In this document: positions 44,463 through 55,938 of the stretch, piece by piece
How the letters are laid out: the number at the start of each line of letters is the position of its first letter
How positions within the stretch are numbered: position 1 is the stretch's first letter
Assembly: GCA_036346205.1 (NCBI GenBank)
Contig: JARFJB010001965.1
Span: forward strand, 1,462,001-1,526,000
Reading direction: 5' to 3'
DNA: 64,000 nucleotides
Source: Vesta saturnalis
Lineage: Eukaryota > Arthropoda > Insecta > Coleoptera > Lampyridae
The notes under the pieces: generated by a model
Database searches by the model: none
What the model was told of the DNA's origin: nothing
Seen by the model: only the letters and a program-made list of their open reading frames with translations
Program-made: the position numbers and the translations under genes

Positions 44463-46702
44463 CACCGTGTCCAAGATAAGGATGCCCACTATGGGGATCT
44501 CGGAAACTGTAAGAGATAGAAGGTCGGTTAAATAGAACAAAAGTTACGCATTTGAGAGGATGTATTTATGATCTTTGTAGAATTCGAATTTCACTTTTAG
44601 TTTTTGATATATTTGAAAAAAATTTAATTTTCTGATTTTCGTTTTTATTTTCTTTCTGACCTTATTTGAAGAGCTACCAAGAAAAGAAGAGCACATTTTC
44701 ATTGCCACTTTTCTAGCTCTACTTAATGCTCTTATTCAATTTTTGATACAACGTTTCGTTTGTTAGTAAATTCTCTCTGAATTCAACGATATATCACACT
44801 TTACATTTTTGATACGTTTCGGGCGAGAAAATTCATATTCAATGTAAAACTTCGAAAACGTACAGTTAAAACTAATACTAAAAATATTAGAAAACCGTAA
44901 AATTATTATAAAATTATGTTTTGTAATTTTAAATGATAGACAAATAAAAAACAAATTTATTTTAAAGGTTAATAAACTCACAAAAAATGTTCAAAAAGAT
45001 TCCCGTTATTCTCTAAACATAAATAGCATCTTCTAACTGTAGCATCTAAAACATTCTTCAGCATTTGTGGAGTAATACTAGCAAACGCTTCGAGAACTAA
45101 TATTTGTAAAGTTTCTTCGTTTTCAATGTCGTTTTCATAAATGTAATTTTTAATGTATCCCCAAAGAAAAAAATCCAAAGGTGTTATATCTGGAGAACGG
45201 GCAGGCCACAGTACATTTGCATGAGTGCCAATACATCTTTCTGGAAATCTAACTGACAGGTATTCTCTGACAACTCTGGAATTATGTGCTGGTGCACCGT
45301 CCTGCATAAACCAACAACTTTCAACTTCTTGAAAAGGCAAATCATTCAAAGCTATCTCTAATTAATTTTTGAGTAAAATTTGGTAACGTTCAGAATGTAA
45401 AGACTCGTGGTAAATGAAAGGACCGAATATAGCAGCCCACAGATTAAATCCGAAACGGTGTTGGTGTTTGGCGGTTTTGTACAGACGTGGATTTACTCTT
45501 GTCCAATAATGAGCATTTCTAAGATTAAAAATTCCATTGTTATTAACCATACTTTCATCGGACCATATTATTTTATTCGGAAAATATTCATTGTCTTGAG
45601 ATTGACGTGTATACCATTCGCAAAATATTCTACGTCTTTCTGGGTCACCTGGTCGAAGTCCTTGGCAAATTCTAAATTTATATGGATGTACTTTCTCCTT
45701 CTTTAGAACATAACTGGATTTTCCGTTACAGCTAATAAAACAGTATTGGCTTTTTCTTCATTGCAAGGTTTTTTGCGAGATTTTGCAGATTTTTTGAACG
45801 CACCATATTCTTTTAGATTAACTGCTAATGTGCGAAATGTTCTTTTGTAAGGTTGACGCCTTTCTGGATATTTGTTTAAATACATTATTTTGGCTTCAGC
45901 AAAATTACGTTGACACAAAATGTAACACGTCAGTATATCGAATTTTTCATTATTTGAAAAATGCACTCCTACCATATTGTTTTTAGGTAAACACAAAATG
46001 TAATTAACTCAACGACCACCAAACAAACGTAATACGGACAACAATCAATTATGACAGGTATGCAAACAAAATGCAAAGCCAACTTATTTTTATCAAATGC
46101 ATCAGTACGACGGAAGATGTATTTTAACTGTTTAATTAATAGTATTTTCACTAAATACATACTTGTGAATTATTTTATTCGCAACAGGCATTATAAAATG
46201 AGAAAACATTATTTTATAATAATTTTACGGTTTTCTAATGTTTTTAGTATTAGTTTTAACTGTACGTTTTCGAAGTTTTACATTGAATATGAATTTTCTC
46301 ATCCGAAACGTATCAAAAATATAAAGTGTGATATATCGTTGAATTCAGAATCAAGGAGAGAATTTAAATCTGGCAAAAATAATTTTTTCGTATATTTAGA
46401 AAAATAAAGTTGATGATAGACGAAAACTTGAAAAACTGGAATAACAGCATTAAGTAGGGCTAGAAAAGTGGCAATGAAAATGTGCTCTTCTTTTCTTGAT
46501 AGCTCTTCAAATAAGGTCAGAAAAAAATAAAAACGAAAATCAGAAAATTAAATTTTTTTCAAATATCTCAAAAACTAAAAGAGATATTCGAGTTCTACAA
46601 AGACCATAAACACATCCTCTCAAATGCGTAACTTTTGTTCCATTTAACCGACGTTCCATCTCTTACCGTTTCCGAGATCGTGGGCATCCTTATCTTGGAC
46701 AC

Positions 46703-46706
<4 letters not shown>
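44463..46706 (-). mobile_element. DD41D-type Tc1/mariner transposon with long TIRs
   Basis: The left end CACCGTGTCCAAGATAAGGA (44463 on) pairs with the right end read on the minus strand, TACCGTGTCCAAGATAAGGA, each next to TA. The inverted match continues, with mismatches and some indels, for about 480 bp on the left (to about 44938) and about 520 bp on the right (from about 46183). The transposase is between, on the minus strand. Its right end is inserted into a (TA)n tract. Confidence 0.92.
44978..45996 (-). pseudogene. DD41D transposase, near full length with a few breaks
   Basis: Start region near 45996-45970 (MVGVHFSNNEKFDILTCYIL). The N-terminal half reads to about 45703 (YPERRQPYKRTFRTLAVNLK), then a frameshift. 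The middle has the EWYTRQSQDNEYFPNKIIWS stretch with the first catalytic Asp (IIWSDES), then NNGIFNLRNAHYW and HRFGFNLWAAIFGPFIYHE. A stop falls near 45360. The last part (45349-44978) has the second Asp in FMQDGAPAHN and the third in SPDITPLDFFLWG, 41 residues apart. All three catalytic Asp residues survive, but the frame is broken at two places. Confidence 0.88.

Positions 46707-46762
<56 letters not shown>
46704..46762. repeat. (TA)n microsatellite
   Basis: Roughly 29 TA units, starting at the transposon's right end. Confidence 0.97.
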
Positions 46763-46765
<3 letters not shown>

Positions 46766-46964
46766 AACATTATCATAGAACTAATAAGGGTGTAATAATT
46801 TAGTCTAATTACTATGATTACACGGTTAAAAGATAATAAGCTATTTTGAAAGGTTAATAGAGTTTAAATATCTATTGAATATTTTTGGTCTGCTCAACAT
46901 TAGTTACACAAATAACATTATTACAACAACAATTTTCATGCATTATTAGTAATAGTAATTACCC

Positions 46965-47165
46965 AGGAACATAAGGACAACGTCCACAAAGGCGGAACAG
47001 AAAGATCGCTGAACATGTCTGGAACGAAGACTACCGTATCCGCCGGAAGTCACATACATCGCACTATCAGAAATCCAATAAGCCTAGCTAGTGTAGAATG
47101 ACACCCATTTGGATCCCAATAATGCGCAATGAGCTTAAGCGCAACACACCTGCGCAACAGGTTAC
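46965..47165 (+). pseudogene. Penelope-like element, GIY-YIG endonuclease end
   Basis: QEHKDNVHKGGTERS and, one frame on, RKIAEHVWNEDYRIRRKSH are the conserved C-terminal half of the Penelope endonuclease (IKEH...IAEHxW...H). It continues with MTPIWIPIMR. The GIY and YIG parts upstream are not recognisable. It may belong to the same family as the RT remnant near 10.7 kb, but it is a separate insertion. Confidence 0.75.
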
Positions 47166-49832
47166 GGCGCAACATGCGAAATAAACTACTGCGTAACCAC
47201 GAAAAAGATTAATATACACATTCCGAAACGTCGTGTTATAAAAGCAAAAAGTGGAAATAGGCCGATAAATTCTTCTAATTAATTATGTTATTAAATAAAT
47301 GCAATTGCTTAAATTACAGATATTAAATATGAAAGTGCTACAGAATAGCATTAGATTACAGCACTTAAAAAGATAGCACTCTCATTAAAAAAAGGTATTT
47401 TAGAATTACAATAAAAATTAATGCAATATGTCTAGGTAATGAAGAGAGTTTTTAAAATAGATATGTTCATTCATAAACCTTAATCTGTGTTTTTCGTTAT
47501 AGAAGTAGATAGCTAAATGACCACACGGTCTAAAATTTATCTGTTTTTCTGGAAGTTATATTGAATTGGTATTAGAAAGATAAGCCAATATAGATGTTTG
47601 CCACTTATCTAAATGCAAAACTTTTCTTTTTAGTTATAAAATCTGGAAGGGTTGTAAAGCAAATCTAGAACATTTTCTGTATTAGTTATTCATTATTTTT
47701 ATGTGAACAACATCCATTTCTACCGTAGAGGTTAATTTCAATGTAAAATTGGAAAGTTAGAATTTTATTTTTGTTATTCGTTAAGAAACATACTATTTTA
47801 CTCACAGTTTTCCTAGGGGTTAAGGTTTGGCTTTAACCCATAACACCCATGACTAAAGCTTTCATTTATCTGTCATTTATTTATGATAGTGCTGAAACAA
47901 CTTACTTCGACACCGACTTCTTACACATTAAAATAAGTTTGTTCATCTCTTTTCATTTGTATATCAGAAAATTCACAACATTTTCGTAATTTTAATTTAT
48001 TTTTACACTTAAATAGCTTAAGCGTAGATGGATGACTATTTAATGATAACTGTAAACATGAGTTGCATCCAGATCTGATTATTGTCAAGGGCTAAGCTTT
48101 GTATATAAAATTGTATGTGATGGATGAATCTCATTGCAAGGTTATAACGGATTTGGTTAATTAGGCATAGAGCACTGTTTCTACGAACTACGCGTAAATA
48201 ACTAGCGACTCTGACCCCATTCGCAAAAACCGTGACCACCCACGCCCTGATCATATAAAGCCATAAGATATGCTTACAGAAAGGGAGTATGAAAGCCTTT
48301 CTTTCTGGCTCTCTTCCTGACCGACGAAAACTATCAGGAGGCAATTCTTCTCTCTTAATACTCCCCTTCCATAATTAGATCCTCGACTGACCGTTCTGAC
48401 CTGCTAGTACTTGAGTGCGCCGTCACCTACATATAGATTTATACTTCCTACGTTAGTACTAGCAGAAAATGTAATGCAAGGTGCTCAACTTCCAGTGTCG
48501 TTTTCTACTTACTATGCCGGAGTGAAAGGTAGTTTGCCTAAGTTCTTGCAACCTGCTTCCTTACGTATTTTCAAATTTAAGAATTTCTCATGCCTGTTGG
48601 TAAGCAACACACTGTACATTTAGTACGAATCTGGATGAGGTGGCAACGCCGTGCAAATTAATCAATGTTTACGCCGCAATTTCAAAGTTAGGTAACGAAC
48701 ACAATTTTTATTGGTTAAAATATTGAAAGGTATCAGGTGACTTTTCGGTCTTCTTCAACGACGCCATTTTGTGACCTAGGCGCGGGTAAGAAGCTACGCA
48801 TTTTGAGAAAATTTTCTGTAATTATTACTAACTTATATTGTAAAGGTACATTCAGCATTGCTGAACATCTCAGAATTATGCTTAAACATTTATACTAACT
48901 AAGCAATTTAGTTATCGTTCTATTACGGATATAAAAGGTCTCTTAATAGCTAAATACTTTCTCGTATCTACAGGAGGTAAGTACCCTTTAACAGTTTTTA
49001 CACCCACTGAGGTGGTTATTTAACTAAATACAATTTCTACCATTGTACTCGTACCTAAAACATTTAATTATCTAGGTTTTTGTCTTGGTTCTCGTTCTTC
49101 TCTTCGATTCTGCAGGGTTATGCTGAAATGGATGCTTCACCTGTACGTGAGATACTCCTCGAAGCCTGGAGTCGTGAAGAAGTGGTTGGCAGTCCTTTCT
49201 CAACTTTGAATATTGCACGGTGTTCTTCAACAGCCAGCTCGAAGATAACCCAAGGGGTTACTCCGCGATTTTCTCACTAAATTATTAATGTGTGTGAGTA
49301 CTGCGGCCTTCGGCCACAACGTTTATACCTATTGTTTAGTGTTGTGCTGTACAATTATAGGAGTTATAGCTTTGCTAGTGGCAGGTTTGTGTTGCTTGAA
49401 AACTTATGCTTTAGGAATTAGTCATTCCTTTTAAATTGTTTTTTTAAAGCGCTGTGGTAGACATCTGGCTGATGTATTTTGGGTAATTATCTTTGCATCG
49501 TTTTATACTTCGGTTGAGATCAAACTAAGACTCAATTTTAAGTAGAGAACCACAATTTTATAATTTATTTTACTTTTACTAACGCTGGAATTGGGACAGT
49601 GCAAAAAGGTTTTTTAATTTTGTGTTAACTTACGATTAAATTCTTTTTTAATTTTAGAGGTCGCACTGAAAAAAAAGGTGAGTGTAGAACTGTTGCGACG
49701 ATCATTGTGTTATGATCAAAGTTTTTTATTTGGGTTGTTTACTATAAAGTAGCTATCCAGGTTCACGATACCGGTTGTTTTAATGTTACTACCTAATATA
49801 GTCAATACAAATATATGTACCAGTTTGAGTTT
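47166..49832. other. Non-coding stretch before gypsy #3
   Basis: AT-rich, with GC-richer patches at about 48160-48420 and 49080-49280 whose reading frames match nothing I know. CCGAAACGTCG at about 47223 resembles the tail motif at 58588. No confident feature. Confidence 0.4.
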
Positions 49833-49836
49833 ATAG
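49833..49836. repeat. Target site duplication ATAG, left
   Basis: ATAG directly precedes the left LTR; the same four bases directly follow the right LTR at 57515-57518. Confidence 0.9.
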
Positions 49837-51410
49837 TGTTACGGTCCGAAACCGGTTAATTATTTTTTTAAACATTAAAACTTAGTGTCCACACTCACTA
49901 TATCATTAGATTCTGTTATCGTCAATCAATTAATGTATTTTCACTAACCATCATTGAGCTACTATTTTTTCAACATCAATAGTTTTTCTACAGTTTTAAC
50001 TTCGATAGAATATAGTTCGGAAATTGGCCGCAGGTAGGCAGGTAAAAACGAGTGATTTTTGCTTTAACAGCATGACAGTTGAGGGTGAAAAAAGGAATTA
50101 AATTTCGGTTAATTTAAGAAGCATCCCTGGCATTTGGGGATTAATTATGCTATAAATATAAATTATCCACAACCAGATTTATTGGTGATTCATTATTTTA
50201 CCTGCTCAACGAGGTGCGTATTACATAACCTCTACCACGAGGTAACATGTTTTTCATTTTAGCTATCGTTTTTGAGACAATTGATTCTCCCATTTTAATT
50301 ATATAAAGCCGTAGCTCACCGACATATTTTCTACTTTTACATCATTGGAAATATCGTATAATTGATAGAATTGAAAATTGATTAGTAACCTTCAAAGATC
50401 TGTATTCAAACAGGTTTGTTTTAGAAGTAATTTCTTGCCGTTTAGTTATACTATATTTATAGATCGTCATGTTTGGGTTTGCGATTTCCTTTACTTATAT
50501 TTCCACATAAGAAACATACATTTATTACGAGGAACCTTGGTAATGCTGTCTCGGAAGATTCACCTGAGATAACTGGCAGGGAATCCAGTCAGGAGACCTC
50601 TTAACCAAAACCGGCACGGGTTGACCTTATGATAGCCACTCGCTTTCCGGTTATGTATAGTTTTACGTATCTTTAAAGTATTTTGATTATTATTGCCTTA
50701 TGTGTACTTTGATGTTTCCATTGTATTAATTAGGATTTAATGCTTACTGAAAGGTGCCCACTGGTAGATTTTCATTTTTATTGCACCTATATTAATGACC
50801 TTGACAAAATAATAGATAGAAATTTAAGACCGAGTAACCAGTCATATGGTTGAAATGTTACCTTACTTATCACAGGCCTAACTGTTCTATTGGGTTATAG
50901 AAGAGTATTTTTAGAGATCCATAACAGAAATTCAAATTACAAATGTTTCTTAATGTAATGAATTAATTATGACAAATAGCTGAATATTTCTTTTACTAAA
51001 TAAGGGGGACTTTCCAATTTGATTAAATGTATGAGTTATTATGACTCGAGTATAAAACAAGTACTTGGTTAAATACTTCAGGGTCAGTTTTAAGCAAATT
51101 CAATCATAAGTTTTGTGTTGTAACCCTTATTGGTAATTCCACCATTACAAATGCTGATTATGTCTTTAGTGTGTGCCAAATAATACTTATGTTTAGGAAA
51201 ATAAGGGAAACCTTATTTGAATTATTATTAGAATTATTAATTTGAGCTTATTAAAATTGATTTACGTACTAATAAAAACAACTTATTTTATCGTCTTCAA
51301 GACGATTGGCGCCCTCTCTTTTATTCTTTATTCTGTTAAATCCTTCCCCACGACTTGCCTCCGCAATCCTAAGAGCTAGCCGAAGAGCCTTGTACCCTAG
51401 GTAGGTAGCA
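49837..51410 (+). repeat. Left LTR of gypsy #3
   Basis: TGTTACGGTCCGAAACCGG ... GGTAGGTAGCA, 1574 bp, ending CA. Almost identical to 55939-57514. A 64-codon open frame inside both copies is not a gene. Confidence 0.97.
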
Positions 51411-51415
51411 AGAAA

Positions 51416-51433
51416 TGGCACCGCTACTTGGGG
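51416..51433 (+). promoter_or_regulatory. Primer binding site of gypsy #3
   Basis: TGGCACCGCTACTTGGGG begins five bases after the LTR with TGG, the complement of a tRNA 3' CCA. I cannot name the tRNA with certainty. Confidence 0.7.
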
Positions 51434-51543
51434 CTCGATTTAACAGAAATGTTCGTATTTGCATTACTTATATGAAATAGTAATCTTTGGTACACTAGTG
51501 TTAGACATTGTTATAGATATAATTATATTTAAATTTTTGCATC

Positions 51544-53020
51544 ATGAATGTACAGGCCTTACGAACAGATGAACTAACTTCTGAATTGCAATTTAGAAAT
51601 GTTGACACAGTAGGGTTGACTGTGGATCGAAAACGTAAACTTCTTCGTACTAAAATTGCTATGGAACGTGCAAACCCTTCATTATTATCATCTTATTTAC
51701 CTATTGATTACGATATTCCTAAAGAACTTGAAGAATGCTCTTTAAAATTAGAAGAACTCCGTATCTTGGTCGAATCTTTTATTGCGAATCCATCTGAATC
51801 AGAACATATCCGTTTAATCTCTCGTTTGACACTTTTATTAACACGTTTAAATCTATTACGACCAGAGGGCGACTTACTTCCTCGTTTGCAGCTTCTTATT
51901 TCAGAATGTTTAGAGATTACTGAGCGAGTGAGTGAGTTTCATGAATCTCTTCATTTACAAGAGCATTGTGAGGTGAAATTCCTTTAGAAAATTTAGGGTA
52001 TATTCAAAACCAACCAGTTGCTAATTCCACTACTCAACCACGAGTATCTTTTAGTGAAACTCTTCCTGCTGCAGGTGTTAACGGTGACGATAATATGACT
52101 ACTTTACAGGAACATTTTAAACAGCTGCGTTATAGCAATTCTTTAGTGGATTCTCCACATACTTCTAGTACCAAATCAGTACCAGTTTTTAAATGGGGTC
52201 TCACCTTCACTGGGGACGACTTTAGTACGAGTATTTGTTCTTTTCTTCAACGTGTAGAGGAGCTACGTGTTGCTCGTCATGTTTCCACTGCAGACTTATT
52301 TGCGAGTGCTGTAGATCTCTTTTCTGGTAGAGGTTTGGTATGGTTTCGGTCTATTCGTTCTGAAGTCTCGAGTTGGGAGGAGTTGGTTCAGCGACTTAGA
52401 TATGACTTTTTACCTAGTGATTATGATGAAGAATTGTGGGAACAAATTAAACAACGTAAACAGGGTGCTTCAGAGAAAGCATGCTTGTACATTGCTTCTA
52501 TGATGAATTTATTTGACCGCTTAAATGAATCTCCTTCTGGGGAACGACGTTTAAAATTTATTGTAAGGAATCTACAACCATTCTTCGCTACTTCCTTAGC
52601 GTTAACTGAAATTAACAGCACTGATCATTTACGACAATTATGCAAAAGCCTAGAAGAAACTAAACTTTGGAATTCTCGCTTTAATGAAAATTCGCTTCCT
52701 AGTTCACCTTTATCTATTGAACCTGAATTACTAAATCCTCAAGTTTCTCGCCAAGTGAAAGTTGTTAACAGCCTCAGAAAACCAAAAATTCCACAATTGT
52801 TTCCCATCTAAAACGTTCTACTTCCAATAATAGGGCCAAACCTACAACCAAATGTTACAACTGTGAAAGATTAGGTCATACTTTCCATACATGTGCAGAA
52901 ACGATTAAAATTTTCTGTTTTGTATGTGGTCATCCTGAAGTTACTTACTCAACTTGTCCTAAGTGCTCTCCAAAAACGAAGTTCAACGGGAAGACGCTTC
53001 AGCCTGTCCTCCTCGTGTTT
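51544..53020 (+). pseudogene. Gypsy #3 gag
   Basis: Met at 51544 opens a 147-codon frame (MNVQALRTDELTSELQFRNV) ending at 51985. Gag continues one frame over from about 51980, with 238 open codons from 52095. The capsid-type domain has FTGDDFSTSICSFLQRVEEL, GRGLVWFRSI, SWEELVQRLRYDFLP and WEQIKQRKQG. After a second break come two zinc knuckles: CYNCERLGHTFHTC (52853-52894, CCHC) and CFVCGHPEVTYSTC. Only two frame breaks occur in 1.4 kb, and both could be sequencing errors. Confidence 0.88.
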
Positions 53021-54430
53021 AAAACTTTCTAAGGCTGATCCTGAGTGGCAATCATGGCTTATTAATGTTAAAAATTTTATAAACCTTCTAATGATGTTGC
53101 GAGTAATCTTAATTCTATAGTACCTGATGCTCTTTCGAGATCACCTCTTAATGTTTGTTTCTTGGAACTTCTTTCTGGCGATTTTGATCATTGGTATCAG
53201 AAAATGTTAAAACAAGTTTCTTCTGTTCCTAATTCCTATCCTGACTGGACGTGTAAAGATGGACTACTATTTAAATTAATTCCTAATGAACATGGTATTA
53301 CTTCCAATTTAGTGGAGTGGAAGCAAGTTATTCCACGTCCTAAACGTTCTGAACTTATCAAACAGTTTCATGACGAACCTACTTCTGCGCATCTTGGAAC
53401 TTTCAAAACTTATTCTAAATTAAAGAACTTTATTATTGGCCAAAGATGAGGTTCGATGTCGCAAATTATGTACGACGATGTAACGTTTGTTTGGCAAATA
53501 AAGCTTGTCAAGGCGGGCGCTATGGCCTCATGGGAAATCAAAAAGATGAGGTATCCCTTTCAATGCATTTCTGTGGACATTATGGGCCCTTTTCCACGAT
53601 CTACTCATGGAAATACCATGCTAATTGCTGTCTGCGATTGGGTAACCAAATTCGTTTTATTGAAACCTGTTTCTCGCGCTACTGCTAGAAGTGTTGCTTC
53701 CTTTTGGAAAATGATGTTTTCCTCCTTTTTGGTGTGCCACAAATCATCATGGCAGATAATGGGCCGCAATTTATCAGCTCTACTTTTAGGAAATTGGTTA
53801 ATCAGTACAAAGTGCCTCATGTTTGGTACAATGCTGCGTATCACCCACAAATAAATTTTGTAGAACGTGTTAACCGTGTTATTGGTACCGCGATCCGTTC
53901 CTACATTGCCGATAATCATCGAAGTTGGGACGAGCATATTCACAAAATAGCACATGCATTGAGAAATTCAGTACATGAAGTTACTGGTCATACTCCTTCC
54001 TTTCTAACCTTTGGTAGAACTACCCTAATTCGGGAGAATATTATTCTCGTTTTAAACAACTCACTGAGAACGAATTAAACTTAGACACACGTGAACAACT
54101 TGCTAAGGATGTCAACCATTTATCTGAAATTCATCGCGACGTCGGTAACAGACTTAAAAAGCTTACGATGTTAGTTCTAAACGTTACAATCTGAGGAAAC
54201 GTACGGTTCACTTTAAACCTCATGATGTAGTATGGAAGCGAAATTTTGTTCTATCGGATGCTGGTCGACAATTTAGTAGCAAACTAGCTCCTAAGTATGT
54301 TCGTTGTGTTGTAAAAGAAATTACTGGACCTTTGACTTACCGATTAGTTAACGAGAAAGGTAAAGACGTTGGTGTGTGGCATGTCAAGGATCTTAAGCCG
54401 CATCCTCCTTTAGACGTTAACGAATCCTAA
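53021..54430 (+). pseudogene. Gypsy #3 pol end (RNase H tail and integrase)
   Basis: Begins with the RNase H end DALSRSPLN at about 53125. The integrase H2C2 domain follows (HDEPTSAHLGTFKTYSKL near 53370; RRCNVCLANKACQG near 53470). The core has DIMGPFPRSTHGNTMLIAVC (first Asp about 53576), then, after a frameshift, MADNGPQF (second Asp at 53755) and FVERVNRV (Glu at 53863), a D-35-E spacing. The C-terminal domain is in a third frame: VRCVVKEITGPLTYRLVNEK and VWHVKDLKPHPP, stop at about 54428. All catalytic residues are present, but three frames are needed. Confidence 0.88.
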
Positions 54431-55926
54431 TTTTTGACTTACTTTGCGCTTTTTATACCATTGTATCTTGAGTCCAACTTTGGATTTAGATTATATATTT
54501 TGGCGAAACGATAGTTTTCATTTTATTGTAGAAAAGTTTCTACGATTCAAATTAATTTTCTTTTACTTTGCCCACAGGGACATTTATTCTTTGTGGTGGA
54601 GTTTAATTTTACTTCATTCCTTCTTTTTGCACTAGTTTGTGCGAGTGTACATTTGTACGTATTAAGTATTAATTTTTTTTTTCATTTTTGAATTGAGCGT
54701 TAGTGCTCGAGTGGAAGCTCCTCCTTGCTGGGATTTGCCGAGTGCATGTATGTTTTGACTTAATGTGATAGGAAAAAAAGTTTTTCGTTAAGTCTATTAT
54801 TCTTTCGCCAATACCTTTTGGTACTCAAGATTACATTAATTATAGAGGCGCATTCCTTTTTTTTCGGGTGGCTGGATGGGATCTACATGTAGGGATGGTT
54901 ATTTAGGGTTACACTCACCTCTATCTTTTTCATTCTTCGAGTGTATCCCTGCTCGAACATCAGAGCCCTTAACTTCCTCCTTTTATTCTTTCGGGTGGGT
55001 TTCTTCGCACGACTATCTCTGTGTGCAGGGGTTGGGAATGGGATTTGGTTCGGGTTGGGGGTTTTTAGGTCGACGGCCCTATAGCCTGTCAGGGGTTGGG
55101 AAAAGGGGGCGTAATTCGGTAAGTATGTTTCGATGAACGAATGAATGTAGGATGATGACACCCAAATACCTACCCAAACTCAAAATCCTTTTCCGCTTTG
55201 AGATCCCCACAACTTAGCTTACACCTTTTTATTTTACTCCCAGTTCATTTATGTTTTAGTTTTGAGGCAGTACCGCCTCACGGTATACCTTCTTTTACGC
55301 TGCGTGTTTAAAGACTGTACTTGAAGTTTGCTGCGCATAAAGCCGAGCTAATCTTTGGTAGACCGATCTATCTTCTACTCTTCTTGCTTCCTTTCATTTC
55401 CCCTTTGGGAGAATTCTAAGCCTCTCGGGGTATAAGACGCACCCTGCCGTGCCCGCCTGTCCGATTCCCCTTCTTAGTGGATAGGGGGTGGGAGCTAAGA
55501 TGCGCAACAATCTTTTCTAGAGCTATTTTCGCCTCTTCTCTTTAGGCAAGCTCTTGTGATGCCACTGAGGGTCGTTCTGATTTTATGAGCACCGGACAAC
55601 GAGTACGGTTGGAGAACATAGTAGTTTTGTGTTTTATTTTTATTTTTTATTTAGTTATAACCTAGTACCGGTAGATTGCCGAAGGGCTCAGGTGGGAGTT
55701 GGAGCCAGGGTGTCCGCTCGTCTAGTACGAATGACTTCTGGGTGGTGAATGTTGTTGGCTCTGGGGGGTGAATTACGTCCGCCACGTGGTTTCCGCGTGG
55801 TGTCGCGTTTAGTCCGCTTCGTTAGGGTTTTAAAATTCAAGGGAGGGGTTTTGATTTTGCTAGGGGGTTGGGTTGTCTTGGGATTTTAATTTTCGTTTTC
55901 TTTATGATTACGCTAGGTTCTCCTTT
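54431..55926. other. Gypsy #3 long 3' non-coding region
   Basis: About 1.5 kb between pol and the polypurine tract. GC-richer after 54840, with overlapping short frames on both strands (54876-55161) but no envelope-like motif, signal peptide or transmembrane frame. Confidence 0.6.
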
Positions 55927-55936
55927 GGGGAGGGGG
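55927..55936 (+). promoter_or_regulatory. Polypurine tract of gypsy #3
   Basis: GGGGAGGGGG two bases before the right LTR, the expected plus-strand primer. Confidence 0.85.
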
Positions 55937-55938
55937 TG

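Noticed and set aside
48036..48344. 102-codon minus-strand frame
   Set aside because: No recognisable domain and no homologous remnant around it.
50378..50572. 64-codon frame, repeated identically at 56485-56679
   Set aside because: Both are inside the two LTRs of gypsy #3 and are identical because the LTRs are.
54876..55161. Overlapping sense and antisense frames of 86 and 92 codons as a possible envelope or accessory gene
   Set aside because: No motif, signal peptide or transmembrane segment; the frames overlap each other in GC-richer non-coding DNA.
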